DNA of 64,000 bases from Oscheius tipulae. Its lineage: Eukaryota; Nematoda; Chromadorea; Rhabditida; Rhabditidae. This document shows positions 23,995-35,221 of the stretch, piece by piece. Position 1 is the stretch's first letter. Every line of letters starts with the position of its first letter. A model generated the notes under the pieces. The model ran no database searches. It was not told where the DNA came from and was given only the letters and a program-made list of their open reading frames with translations. The position numbers and the translations under genes are program-made. The stretch covers positions 2,418,001 to 2,482,000 of the forward strand of contig JASJZH010000005.1 of assembly GCA_037178975.1 (NCBI GenBank), given 5' to 3'.

Positions 23995-24655
23995 CCGGAA
24001 GAGCAATTTGTTGTTTTTAGAAGTGAAATTTGTGTCGTGTGCTCGAATGCCAGCCAGCTGTCAAAGCGTAGTATGAGAACAATTTGACTAGAGGACTATC
24101 GAATAACCCGTGGGCGACAACAGAAATACTGTTGCTTTAACGCAATTGTGCTTCCGAAAACTGCAAAATATTATGTTCCATCAGTCATACTCGATTGAAA
24201 GTACAGAATGTAATTTTTCTTTACTGACCTAACTAGTGTGATTTTTTACTTTTTGTAGTCACGCTCAATAATTTCAACGGAGTTCGCACTCCACAACAAG
24301 ACCTGAAATCCATCTCTTGCTTGTATTCAACTCAATGTTGTGTATTCTGTATCAGATTCTTGACTATCACAGTTTTCTCGCTTTGCACCTACAGATTTTT
24401 TCTTTACAAAAAAATTGAAACGCTTTAGTCTGAGGATAACTGCTCTTATAGTTACTACAAAATAATTTGTTTCAGCTAACTTAATAGGGGATGGGGATAG
24501 AAAAAAGTTATTATCGAAACATAAAACATCCAAATTTTTCGTTTTCTGTGCCTCCTGTAACCGAAAGAATCCCCAAGGAACTGAACAAAAATAGTTTGGA
24601 ATGACTCTTCATTGACACTCTCAGTCTAACATGAGATTCGACTCTTCTTCCCTCA
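23995..24655. other. No gene recognised
   Basis: AT-rich sequence with no identifiable exon, repeat or RNA gene. Confidence 0.4.
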
Positions 24656-24656
24656 T

Positions 24657-25224
24657 CTAGTCCCCCATGACCGTCTTCTCTGTCCTGCTGACCTGTGTCC
24701 CATCGAGATCCTGGCTGAACATCGAGAAGGTGCTAACCGAGCTGCGACTTCTGGCTGTCAGAGCTGAGTTCGTTCTGTTCAAAGCCGTCTGTATCGGGCC
24801 CTCGGCCGGACTCCTCATCGGGGGCTCCTCCTCCCTCAGTACCTGGAAGACGACGTTGTCCATGTGGTCACGTCGCCAATCGAAGTCGTCGTAGATCATC
24901 GAGATGGTCCAGAGCGAGTGGCAGCAGATGGCTATGGCCAAGAGTGTGAAGAAGGTCACGAGGACGACCATCAAACCAAGACGGACCATCTGCTCGTAGG
25001 ACTGCTTGTCAAAGGCGTCGGGAACCGTCACGTCGCCAGTACGGATTGGGGATTTTTTCATACCGGTCAGGATCATCGCGAAGGAGTCTGAAAGTTTTTG
25101 TTGCAAAAGTCAGGTAAGAACCTCGGTGTTTTACATGCTTGTTGCTTTGATGCGAATCTTTTTGACCATTTTTGAACGGAAATCCATTAGTGATTCTTGC
25201 TAAGAAAAATTGAAATAAAAGCAA
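24657..25224 (-). CDS. Single-pass membrane protein, unrecognised family (5' end uncertain)
   Basis: The main exon is 24657-25087. It joins in phase to an upstream exon ending at 25122 (GTTCTT...TTTCAG intron), which stays open to about 25205-25224; no clear ATG was found. About 34 polar residues and DSFAMILTGMKKSP precede a hydrophobic segment LGLMVVLVTFFTLLAIAICC, then an acidic and Ser/Thr-rich tail (FQVLREEEPPMR, SALTARSRSSVSTF) of about 90 residues. One membrane pass with a cytoplasm-like tail is predicted. GC-rich codon use agrees with a real gene. The function is unknown. Confidence 0.7.
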
Positions 25225-25229
25225 TTTTC

Positions 25230-26770
25230 AAAACGCTTTCCGCTAGAAACTTTTATGTTTCAAGTTTTGTACTAGTACTGCTCACTTAGCTTTGTCAATA
25301 ATTCAAAAGATGGTCGTATCAAAAACAATATTGTTTTAAGGCTGCCATTAGTTTTCTATTCGTCCCAGTTTTTATTTGCAAAATGATAAAATTGCTTTAA
25401 AAGTTCAATAACACAGATCGCAAGCTGTCGACTAGGTGCAGCTGTTGCTGTTGCTCAAGCTTCTTGTTTCGTCATGCGGTTCGATCCTAAACAGTTTCAC
25501 AAATGATACCGAAAGATGTAAAACTCCATTACTGGTGTTTCAGTGTTTTTCTGCCCGAGTTAGAATTTTTCTTACTTCGAAGCATGGTCTTGCACCAGCT
25601 GCCGACGGCAGCCTCGCAGCCCTCTTGCCTTAGAATTGATCACAGGCGGCTGCTTCCCTAGTAGCAGTTTCTTCCACAGCTTTGTCCCCTTGTCTCTTGA
25701 CATGAAATGACTTGTTAGTATTTTTAGGTATTAGTGTGGACAGGCAATTGTGCGGACACCATGACAGATAGACGGACCGACACCATTGTGCTTTAGTAAA
25801 GAAAGATGATTAGCTGTACAACTAGTATGTACGGCTGCTGAAAGTGCACTGTTTTGTTTCAAGACTACTAGGAGATGCTCTATAGTTTCACTTCTGTAGA
25901 GATATGCTGATATTCTAGGTGTCAACAAGATAGGTTTCCCTCGAGAAGTTCAGTAACGCAATAATCTTCCTCTCAACTGGAGCTGGAGAAAGTTTTTTTT
26001 TTTTTTGGTATCGCTCTCTATACTTTCCAATATTCAGTAATAAAAAACGAAGCAGAATTGGCTTTTTGTCTACTTCGATTATTGGAACCTGATGTGAAGT
26101 CGAAAGAATCTCCTAACCCGAAACCAACCAGAATCGTCGTCACAATTTGCAGTCAGTAACATCGGAAAACGGTAAACAATTCACAAGATCTCCTATAGTG
26201 CCATGATGAAACCCAAAAATAACAGCATATCCAAGAAATGAGTTCAGTCAAGATTCGAGGTACCACGATGGGAAGTCAAGATTGATAAGGCTTCTACCCG
26301 AGTTGAAACCAAAAGAATCCTTTTTTGTCTACTATCTCAAAACTCTAGAAGCCTTTATTCCTTAGCGAAATTATAATTGTGTGTCAGAAGCCATAATTAC
26401 CAATTTGTCAAAGACACTTTATAATAGCAATTATTGTTTTCAAGTCAAGTCAGTTTGGAAGATAGCTTCGTTGGGCTAACGTTGTTCCTGTTAAGGTAGC
26501 TCGGCTAGAGGAACGCATGCGGACAGGTTGAAGTGAGAGGTTAGGATCTGGACAGAGTGACAGAACGGAATAAAAACAGGGCACAGTTCAAAAGAATAAG
26601 AGGTATTAACTATCATTTGAGCCCCCATGGGACGATAGCATTACTTGTGAATCTAACACATTTTTGAGTTGCTGAAAAAGCTTATAAATGCTCATTTATT
26701 CCAATATTACAGTTACGCTGAAACCAAAAACTTTTCCTCAGATTTCCCGTGCATGTCTTGTCCTATACTC
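25230..26770. other. No gene recognised
   Basis: About 1.5 kb of non-coding sequence. No exon, tRNA-like fold or known repeat was seen. Confidence 0.4.
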
Positions 26771-26772
26771 TC

Positions 26773-27288
26773 TCACTTCCCTATTGTCCCCTCTCTGAAA
26801 CCAAAACAATTCCACCGACCTTTGTACCCGAGTTTGTAGGTGCTGACGAGACGAAAATCTTTGCTGAGTTGCTCCATTTTCCAGGAGACACCGTCGCAGA
26901 TGCTCGGCTGACATGGCTGCAGCAGGGTGTACCCGTATCGTGTCGTTGACATCGTCCGATTCGTCTTGTTTCGCTGCTCAAAATTGGCCATGAAGGCAGC
27001 CTTCTCGGTGAAATTGTGCATGACGATTTCGACATGATTGACCCCGAGCTGCGAATAGCCGTCCTTGTCGTCCAGAATCCTCAGACGTCCTCTCTGCGGC
27101 AGCCAGCACCTCGCGTAGCGGAAGAAGGCTCGGGTAAGGACAGAATCCAGGTCGACCACGAAAATGTCGGCAAGGGGACGGGTGGCGAGACCACCGTACT
27201 CGGCGCAGGGACCGACGGTTGACCGGGTCGAATAGACTACCGCCGCTAGAAGGACGACGAGTAGCAGCAGCCGGCTGGAGTGAGACAT
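26773..27288 (-). CDS. Secreted protein, unrecognised family
   Basis: A frame of 171 residues opens with a strong signal peptide (MSHSSRLLLLVVLLAAVVYS). I chose this ATG over the upstream one at 27360 because the signal peptide then sits at the N-terminus. The mature part has about six Cys (PCAEYGG, ARCWLPQR, LLQPCQPSICDGV, RWNCFGF) that could pair, and Asn-glycosylation sites (HNFTEK, RNKTNRT). A possible intron near the end (GTCGGT...TTTCAG) would change the last residues. The GC-rich coding stretch stands out from AT-rich flanks. It is probably an extracellular, nematode-restricted protein; the role is unknown. Confidence 0.7.
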   Translation of the reverse strand: MSHSSRLLLLVVLLAAVVYSTRSTVGPCAEYGGLATRPLADIFVVDLDSVLTRAFFRYARCWLPQRGRLRILDDKDGYSQLGVNHVEIVMHNFTEKAAFMANFEQRNKTNRTMSTTRYGYTLLQPCQPSICDGVSWKMEQLSKDFRLVSTYKLGYKGRWNCFGFREGTIGK

Positions 27289-27299
27289 CGAGTGCGTTT

Positions 27300-28483
27300 C
27301 AGAGTGGCAATATTCGAGTTTTGGAAAAGTTTGAAATTTTTGTATTTTGGAAACTAGCAATTCTAGAAAGTCTTTAACTTTGTAACTTTTGTTAACAGAA
27401 ACAATTACTCTTTGGCAATAAAATTTGTTAGACTTAGCCCTGCTAGGAGAACTTTGCGATTAGGAGAGAGACAGAGGGGCCGAGTTGTAATCAGAACCAG
27501 CCGGCTTCTGTCGATGGCGCTACCGGTTATCTCTCTCTCTCTCTCTCAGGCTGGAGTCCAATCGAGAGATGACGGACATGGCTCAAATCATTTAGCTGCT
27601 CATTTTTTTGGCGCAGCTGTTATTTGTAGCAGCAAGTCCGTAAGGCTTTGCACGTTTCTTCACGAAATAGATTACCGATGATACAGTGAATTTTTGGCAA
27701 AGAACGCCCTTCAGAATAGTAAATTCGGTAATACTCATGTCAGCTCTGCGAATGCTACCTCCAGTAACTGCAGGCTTTCAAAAGCCCAATCCCCACTTTT
27801 GGGCAAAAGGGAAGGCCAGTGAACAAATCCCTTACGACCTCGAGGCCGGGGAAAATTCAACAAACATTTTTTTCGCAAGGAAGCGGGCAGCAAGACTTTC
27901 GAAGGTGAGAGAGAGACAGATCAGTAAATTACAATTGTATTGTTGTTTTTTTTAAAGAATACTCTTTTATAGTTGATGCTCTTTCTATTTCGAATATCGT
28001 GACCTGGTGGCATTCTACTATACAGCTGCCAGGCCAATTTAGCAATTGGAATCGCGCATGCCGTTTGGTTCTTCATAGTGCCAGTGTCAACCCCCAGACA
28101 ATCGCTATTGACTAACCACTTCCAATATCGACGGTTTCCACAGTGTGACACAGACGCCGACCGCGATGCTCGTCAAACGCAACAGTGCAGCGGCGCACAG
28201 CTTCTTATTCCTTTTCCTCGACACGTTCTCTCTTCTTTCTCTTTTTTTCTATTATTCTGCTCTAACTTTCAGACTCGGGATTTCTTATTTCTTATAAGAA
28301 CAAGTCCTATACTCTTTACCTGACTGTCAAGAACGTCAGTGGGTGGTTCACTGTGGTCAGATGTAGTTTTTCAAGAAAATGGGCTTCCTGATTCCTTATA
28401 CCGACTCTGGCTTTGAAACAGCACTGAACTCACTGTCCCTATCCCCAAAACCACATCCAAGCTTATAGTGATGAACTATATTG
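27300..28483. other. No gene recognised; includes a short CT repeat
   Basis: A (CT)n tract lies near 27530-27550. Short frames on the plus strand (27412-27955) have no family resemblance and are not called. Confidence 0.4.
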
Positions 28484-28485
28484 TA

Positions 28486-29737
28486 TTGGGTTGGTAGCTA
28501 AGTCTTTTCGCTTTTTCAAATGCCAAAATTTTTTAGAGTTTATTGACTTCCAAACAACTTTTTCATTCGTTGTAATCACCATTATGATGTACCACGTCTA
28601 CCCATTTCACGGGTAACTTACGGATGCCACACTCGTAGAACACCTTGGGTTTCGACGCGAAGAAGTTTGTCAACCAGGTTTTGAGTGCGCCGTCGGAATC
28701 GAACTGTTGTCCTCCAAACTCGTTGTTGAGGGTCCGGAACAGATAATAGTCGGAAGGGGCAAGGTTCGGGCTATAAGGAGGATGGGGTAAAATCTCCCAA
28801 CCCAGGTCGTGGATCTTGGGGCGAATGAGTTTTGCAACATGGGGGCCCGCGTTGTCCATCTGCAGGATGACCTTCGACTTCAGCGGCCGTTTCTGATGAA
28901 GTGCAACGGTAACCTTTTCAAGTTGCTGGCTGTATATGGCGGCCGTAAGGCTAGTTCCAGCATCCAGCAGTTCCCAGTGCACCACTTCTTTGATATCCCA
29001 GAAAACACAGAACATGATCTTCTTTTGATGGGTGTCAGGTTTCACATCAGGACTTGGTGTCTGCCCTGGATCCACCCATTGACGCTTCCTTTGGAAGTCT
29101 ACCTACGTTACCCACTTCTCATTCCCCATCACCAGGCGTGGTAAAAAGGATTTCCTCTCATACCTGGACAGGAGAGAATGGGCGACGAACATGCATTGCC
29201 ACTTCTGGGTATCACTGAGGTCATGCGGCAACCAAGTACCCAGTTTCTTCATAAATCTCAATTGCTTCAAATGATGTTCCACTGCAGCATGGCTGACAGA
29301 CAGTGCCTCTGCTAGTTCACGGATAGTCTGGCGATTGTTCTCGTTCACGAACTGCAGCAGCTTCGATTCATCAAAAGTTGATCTTGGCTCGTCTTCGACG
29401 CTTTTGTCCCCAGACCAAAAGCGATAGAGCCACAACTGGCATACCCTCGTAGACGTCGTTCCTTGGGCATAAACATCGATGATATCAGCCGCCGTTTGGG
29501 CTCCATTCGTGCCTTTGAGGAACTCATGTCGCAGATCGTATGGTGGCAGGTCGTCAATAGTCCGGATCAAAACGAACAGAGAATAGAGAATAAGAAGAAG
29601 GGAAGTGGTGCCTTGCATGGTGGTGGTAGAGGATTGAGTGAGCAACACGAGGCGCTATAACCAATAGCTCGGCCGTTGTCGTAAACGAGGCAGGGAACAT
29701 ATTTACAAAAAGCGAAAAGACTTATTTACCAACCCAA
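28486..29737 (-). mobile_element. mariner transposon, complete ends, 1,252 bp
   Basis: Terminal inverted repeats of about 31 bases start TTGGGTTGGTA and contain AAGTCTTTTCGCTTTT. The two ends differ at only a few positions. A TA dinucleotide flanks each side (28484-28485 and 29738-29739), the expected mariner target duplication. The interior encodes one transposase on the minus strand. The good match between the ends suggests a fairly recent insertion. Confidence 0.95.
28563..29648 (-). pseudogene. mariner transposase, inactivated
   Basis: The reading frame spans almost the whole element. It has an N-terminal helix-turn-helix region (TTSTRVCQLWLYRFWSGD, TIRELAEALSVSHAAVEHHL), WLPHDLSD, and a D34D pair: MDNAGPHVA and APSDYYLF with exactly 34 residues between the two Asp. 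Two lesions are visible. The first catalytic Asp, normally in GDEKW, reads GNEKW, and an in-frame TAG lies at 29100-29102 shortly after it. The protein cannot catalyse transposition, though the ends could still be moved by a related transposase. Confidence 0.9.
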
Positions 29738-29739
29738 TA

Positions 29740-30555
29740 CATGATATGATTTTGCTATGGAATGTATTGTCTGCCGGAAGAGATCTTAAAAATTCGCTTT
29801 TGTTTAATGATGGTGGACAGAGGGTGGGTAGGCTTTTCGGAAATGGTGAGACAGAGAGACATGGGAGTCGTCGACGTTCTGGTTTCTCTGGACTTTTTCG
29901 CATCGATCAAAATGATCAGCTCAAAAGGACTACGTACATAGTACCGACTAACTCACAAGAAGGAAGAGTAGAAAAAGGGCTAAAAGAAGCATGTTCTCGG
30001 GAATGGCACGAAGCCAACACATGTCCCCATTTATAGTCAGGTACATGGTCATGTTTAACGAGTTAATGAATTGATTTGACTAGGGCCAGGATCTAGAGAA
30101 CGGGAGGAAAAAGTTGCTGTTGTGGAGGAACGTGTCTCCGAGACGCATGTTTTCAAAGACATGGTACAGTCGTTTAGTTTAAAGAGACTCCCAAACCACA
30201 AGACGCCTAATGAAGCATGTTTCAACAAGACTCTCCATTGACGTGCCTTGCAGGAAGGTTGTCCTTTCCGAAGAAAACATTTTAGATAGCACCCTGAACA
30301 AGGGGACTGCTTGTATTGATTAGGCTTCTTATCTTTTATTTGTTTGAGAGACTCCTTCGCCTTAGATTCTTCATGGGAACAGATCGATCGAAGCTAGAAA
30401 GAGGTACGTAAACCTGTAGTGATTTTGGTACTTTGTCACAAAACGGACGCAATTTTCCAAAGTGCAGCAATCACTTTCCATGTATACTATTTTCTTACAT
30501 AAACCTAATGATACAGTAATATTGAACTAACTGCAAATGAAAGAGTTTTTTTTTT
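29740..30555. other. No gene recognised
   Basis: No exon or repeat was identified between the mariner element and the fold-back element. Confidence 0.4.
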
Positions 30556-30559
30556 AAAG

Positions 30560-30986
30560 GGACAGTCTAGTTATGGTAAACGGGTAAACGGTGCGCTTTT
30601 TTTTAACGGGTCTCGCCACGAACTTCCCTGAATAAGTTTGATTTACATTTTTTGGAGCTATGCATACATTGCATCGATTTGTTCAATCGATTCGCCGTCA
30701 AATTTCACCTTAGACTCGTCTACTTTGACAGAAAAATTACCGAGGAAAATGGAGGAAAATGCTGTTATCCATTGTACAGCCATTTTCTCTCTATTTTTTC
30801 GGTAAATTTTCAGTCAAAGTAGACTATTCTATAGTGTAATTTAGCCCTGAAACGATTGAACACACTTAGAAACTTAAAAAACAAGTGTAAACCATAGAAA
30901 AATGTACATTAAGCTCATTCAAGGAAGTTTCGTTGCGGGACCCGTTTGGAAAAAAAGCACACCGTTTACCCATAATGAACTGTCCG
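30560..30986. mobile_element. Fold-back MITE, copy 1
   Basis: The left end (GGGACAGT...AAACGGTG.GCTTTTTTT...ACGGGTC.CGC.ACGAA) is mirrored by the right end over roughly 80 bases, and weaker pairing continues inward to about 30830. There is no coding capacity. A second copy lies at 46780-47176. Confidence 0.8.
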
Positions 30987-30989
30987 TTT

Positions 30990-31323
30990 AATAAACTAGG
31001 TATTATTTGCAATTATTTTAATTAAAGCTATGGACATTTGGATAACAAGTTTGGCTGGTACCCCGTTGGGGCTCGAGTAACAGTTAGGTACTCTTTCAGT
31101 CGAGCTAGAGACCTGACAGGAGCAACGTTCTCCCAGAGCCGCATCTCCCAAACTGACTCGATTTGGCTCGACTTGCAAGAGAGAGAAAGACTTTTGGGCA
31201 CTTTGAACTAGATAGCGTCCGTGTGGTCCCAAAATACCGTGATTTCGACCTGTTACAAGGATGCAACTAATAAAGAAGTCATCCGCTGAGACGGATCGTA
31301 ACAATGATGCTGTTCAATAATAG
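30990..31323. other. No gene recognised; probable 5' flank of the kinase gene
   Basis: A minus-strand frame (30996-31304) is open but resembles nothing known. An early exon of the plus-strand kinase may lie here. Confidence 0.35.
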
Positions 31324-33015
31324 AGTGATAAGAGACGAGAAGTCGTTAATCCAGCATTTCAATCAAAAGACAACAGTGTTGACACTCCTGTATCCATCTT
31401 CCGGCTCGAGGAGAACATTTTCGATTTGTACCACGTGACCGGAGGAGGAGAAGGTAGTATTTATACGGCCAAAGTAACCGATTTAGGGTGGGTTTGTATT
31501 CTACAAAAGTTCAAATAAATATTTTAGAAAGGCTTGCGTTAAAATCTTTCACAAGTATGACGAGAACTCGAGGAAGGAAGCAAAAAAGCTCTTGAGCTTG
31601 GTACAGATCCTACCTCTCTTTTAAAATTACTTCAGAGCGGAAAACATTTGAATTTTGTGGAAGTCTACGGTACGTATGAGGGGTTCAATCCCGATATTCC
31701 CACGTTGCGGCATCAGGGATATGTGATGGAGCTTATGGGTGGCGGCACCCTGGACGATGGTAGCTTGGTGAGATCCAACAATGCATTATTTTTAGCAATT
31801 TACTCTCCACACCATTATGAACCTGCACAGGCCTACTTTTGGATGCTGCAAATAGTTTTTGGCGTGGCCTATTTACACCTTAAGGATATTGTGCATCTAG
31901 ATTTGAAACCTTTGAAGTAGGCAGGACAGAGAGACAGGGATACTGAGAGACAAAGAGAGACAGAGAAACATAAAGACCGATAGATAGAAAAACAAAGAGA
32001 GAGAGAGAGAGAAACAGAGGCATACAGACAGACAGGCAGAGAGAAAGAGAGATACAGAAAGACAGGGTGATGGACGGTATTGTTATTGTAAATTTTTAGT
32101 ATGCTATTGGATTCTACGTGGACATGCGTAAAAATTGCAGACTTTGGTCTATCGAAAAACTTGAAACTATCCAAATTAACTGGCAGGTTGAACAAACGAT
32201 GTCATAGCAAAGATACATTTATAGAAGAGCAACCTACACGTACATGGCGCCAGAATTAATCACGGAAAAGGACGCAGATACACTCGATTTGCGTCAGTGC
32301 GACATTTATTCAATCGGCATAACATTTTGGGAGATACTCTACCGACAGTATGCATTCATTTTGAAAATAGTTATGTGTTCAAGGTCGCCTTTCGACAGAG
32401 ACTGGATAGTAGCAGAGCTCTGCGGCAAAGTTACGGAAGGAGTGCGTCCCTGCTTGGACAATTTTATTTGGGATCCGGAAATTCAAGAGGTGATTGAAAT
32501 GTAAGAAGTTTCTTAGTTCTCTTTCATTTAAATTGAGGTCCTGGCAAGAAAACCCATCAGAACGCAGTCTCATGTATTGTGTTGTAGCTTTGCATCAAGC
32601 AATGGAGGTGACGTCTTTGTTGTCTTCAAATTGTTCGGAAATTCTGTCTTTCTGTTTTTCTGTTTCTCTGCCTCTCTGTCTCTCCGTCTCTCACTCTTTC
32701 TGTCTCTCTGTATTTTTCACACTGTTCTACTTATGACGTTTAATAGTTTCCTTTTCAGAAAATTCCTGACAATCCCTTCTCGACACATAGGCTATACAAA
32801 TTGTATTGGAACACGAAAAAAGAGTACTTTATAAATATATGTCTCGTCTACCTAACGACAAGGCATGAAACAGTAAGAGCCTATTTTGATAAAGCACTCA
32901 ACTACATATTCGATGGAATTGAATCTGTTGGTCAAAGGTAAATGCTTCTCTCAACGAAGATTTCAGAGGAGTTTCCAGTGGGGCGAGTTTAGGCTACTGT
33001 GGTTTACGTATATAG
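31324..33015 (+). CDS. Protein kinase (5' end incomplete)
   Basis: Nine phase-consistent exons: 31324(open)-31487, 31528-31600, 31636-31916, 32100-32186, 32225-32347, 32384-32500, 32538-32607, 32759-32937 and 32967-33015 (TAG). Motifs in order: glycine loop GGGEGSIYTAKV, lysine in ACVKIF, LQIVFGVAYLHL, catalytic loop HLDLKPLN with its Asn codon split by an intron, DFG in KIADFGLSKN, MAPE, CDIYSIG. The HRD Arg is Leu, so it is a non-RD kinase; the catalytic Asp, Asn and Lys are kept and activity is plausible. About 90 residues follow the domain. The first exon and start codon were not found. GAGACA-type repeats fill the intron at 31917-32099. An ankyrin fragment starts about 265 bases downstream. 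Confidence 0.85.
31918..32080. repeat. GAGACA-type tract inside a kinase intron
   Basis: Dense GAGACA/GAGAAA/CAGACA units fill most of the intron that splits the catalytic-loop Asn codon. This makes it about 180 bases instead of the usual 40-50. Confidence 0.8.
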
Positions 33016-33110
33016 ACGACTGTCTTGGTTCCAAGATCCGTATTATAAATTATTGTGGCCAGGATCATCACTTTACCACATCTCATCCGGTAAGGCAGCA
33101 AGTGGACACA

Positions 33111-33227
33111 CTTAAAGCGAGTGTCCGGCTATTGCGCCCAAGCGCCCAATGTTGGTGCTTGAAAAAATTGGCGGGAACGATCAAAAATTGCTAAGAAAAA
33201 GTTTTTATTCGGACACTCGCTTTAAAG
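33111..33227. mobile_element. Short MITE-like palindromic element, 117 bp
   Basis: Ends CTTAAAGCGAGTGTCCG and CGGACACTCGCTTTAAAG are inverted repeats. The interior is non-coding. It lies just after the kinase stop codon. Confidence 0.7.
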
Positions 33228-33279
33228 GTAAACTGACACCGTCCCCTCATTCCTTCACAGTGACAGTGTCCCTTTAAGA

Positions 33280-34030
33280 ACCGTACTCCTCTTCATTTTG
33301 CTGCCCAAAAAGGTCACGTCGACAAAGTGGAACTTCTTCTCCAACATGGAGCTATCGTCGACAGTGAAGATAACTATCACGCCACTCCACTGCACTTTGC
33401 TGCGCAAAAGGGGCACGATCGAGTAGTAGACGTACTTCTTGAGACTGCAGCTTCGGTCTCTCCAAAGGATATAGATGGGAGGACTCCTTTACATTTTGCT
33501 GCAAGGGATAATCGCATTGAAAGTGCCAGAACCCTGCTCAAGCATCGCGCGCGGATCGATGCAGCCACTGTGAATGGTAGTACTCCTCTTCACTTTGCTG
33601 CCAAAAAAGGTCATTTTGACATGGTGAAGCTTCTTCTCCAACATGGAGCTACTATCGACAGTGAAGATTACGATCAAGATAACGTCACTCCCCTTCACCT
33701 CGCTGCCAGAGGGTCACGATCAAGGCGTGGACGTGCTTCTTGGCGCCGAAGCTTCAGTTTCTTCAAAGGATATAGATGGATGGACTCCTTTACATCTTGC
33801 TGCTAATAATAATCACACAGAGAGTGCCAGATCCCTGCTCAAGTGTGGCGCGCCGATCGATGCAGCCACTGTAAGCGATAGAAGTCCTCTTCATTTTGCT
33901 GCCTACTATGGTCATATTGACATGGTCAAGCTTCTCCTTCAACATGAAGCTATCGTCGACAGTAAAAATAACCATCACGGTATTCCAATGCACTATGCTG
34001 CCGAAGTGGGACATGGTCAGATAATGAGTA
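33280..34030 (+). pseudogene. Ankyrin-repeat fragment, frameshifted and truncated
   Basis: About seven ankyrin repeats closely similar to those of the genes at 1-2.3 kb and 39-41.6 kb (for example HFDMVKLLLQHGATID and ASVSSKDIDGWTPLH). The frame breaks once near 33710, by a single-base change after LHLAAR. The array stops near 34030 in the middle of a repeat, after which the sequence turns into unrelated non-coding DNA. No start, leader exons or proper C-terminus were found. It could in principle be spliced onto the kinase ending at 33015, but the kinase stop codon argues against this. Confidence 0.7.
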
Positions 34031-34366
34031 TGAGTCACACTGACTTTCTGTTACTGTCTCTTTGGCTAGCTATTTCCCTGTCTATCTGTGTCTCCATCTT
34101 TCTTTACTAAAACGCAATGGTGTCCACACAATTGCATGTCAACACTAAATACCCAAAAAACTGAGAAATTAAATGTCAAGAAACAAGAGGATAAGCCAGC
34201 TGTGGAGGAAACGGCTACTGCTACAACTCGTAAAGGAGAAAACAGTAAATATCAGTAAATATCAGTAACGGTCTGTTCTAAAAAGTAGAGTATAGGCAAT
34301 AAGTATTTTAACTGTTTACTTATTTTCTAAGAGATCAAATAAAGATACAATAGTTCGCATAATCCT
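34031..34366. other. No gene recognised
   Basis: Non-coding sequence between the ankyrin fragment and the GH45 relic. Confidence 0.4.
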
Positions 34367-35221
34367 TTATTCGTTGCGAACGCATTTGGTTTTGTCTGTT
34401 AGAGCAAATGGGCAGGACACTTTACGAAAGATTACAGCTACAGCCGGGTTGTCGGCGTTTTTGAACCAGTTGAAGCGTCAATTGCATCCGTCTTGAAGTT
34501 CAGATGGCTGTTGAGAGCAATCACGTTGCGATTCGAGTCCACCATACCGCTGTCCCTACCCGTTGACTGGAAAGTTTCATTGCGTGCAACCGTTGAAGAA
34601 GCCTACATCACCTCCAGAAAGCGCTTGTGATTCAGAAATGGAAGCGGGCGTCTGGATACGTATGAATTCACACGCAATGTTCGATTCATAAAAGATGTGA
34701 ATATGAACGATTTTGACAAAAACTTGGTTTTCGCCAGTGTTTTCAAAAGGTAAACCTTTTGTCGCAAGTAAGAAGTGATTCCAGCTCGTTTCGGATTCAG
34801 TGAGGTCCCTTACAAAATCCTGAGTTTAGATAAGCAGCTAACGTAAGAACCGGGATAAGTTCATATTAAACAACAGCTTCCAATTTACCTGGTTGTGGCT
34901 ATAGCTATCACCAGTGTTTGTAGCTTGTACGGCCATTTTTTTGCCTCGGACTGGGCCGCTGGTAAAGGTTAACTCGTAGCAGGCACAGCGCCAGTTTGCT
35001 TCCGTTTGACCTAGAATGCGGTCTCCAGCAAAGCCATAAGCAAATTTATCGTCGACGGCCCAGGGTTGCTGCGAGTAGCAGGTGTAGGAACCTTCGCCAT
35101 TACATCCGGACTTGGTTTCGCCTTTGTCGTCAATGTGAAATTGTTGACATCGCAAACTTGTACTGGTCCTTGTTTTAGATTTACTTTCCCTGGCCATCTA
35201 CACGATGGTTTGCAGCAGTTC
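34367..35221 (-). pseudogene. GH45 endoglucanase (cellulase) pseudogene
   Basis: Minus-strand exons match glycoside hydrolase family 45, which cleaves beta-1,4-glucan. In order: [12 protein letters not shown] (exon from 35221), CDVNNFTL, then after a frameshift [47 protein letters not shown], an intron, GGDVGFFNGCTQ, GQRYGGL, PSELQDGCN, RFNWFKNADNPAV and a final stop at 34367. Lesions: the catalytic Asp of WDCC is Asn; one frameshift lies near 35.11-35.15 kb; and TGA (34577), TAG (34556) and TGA (34478) occur exactly where the family has Trp. The second catalytic region (HFD) is also degraded. The exon with the signal peptide and the YW before NCC was not found. GH45 genes in nematodes are considered acquired by transfer. 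Confidence 0.85.

Noticed and set aside
25436-25500. tRNA-like B box (GGTTCGATCCT)
   Set aside because: No A box at the right distance and no cloverleaf could be drawn.
30996-31304. 102-codon minus-strand frame
   Set aside because: No family resemblance; it lies in the flank of the plus-strand kinase and looks like a chance frame.
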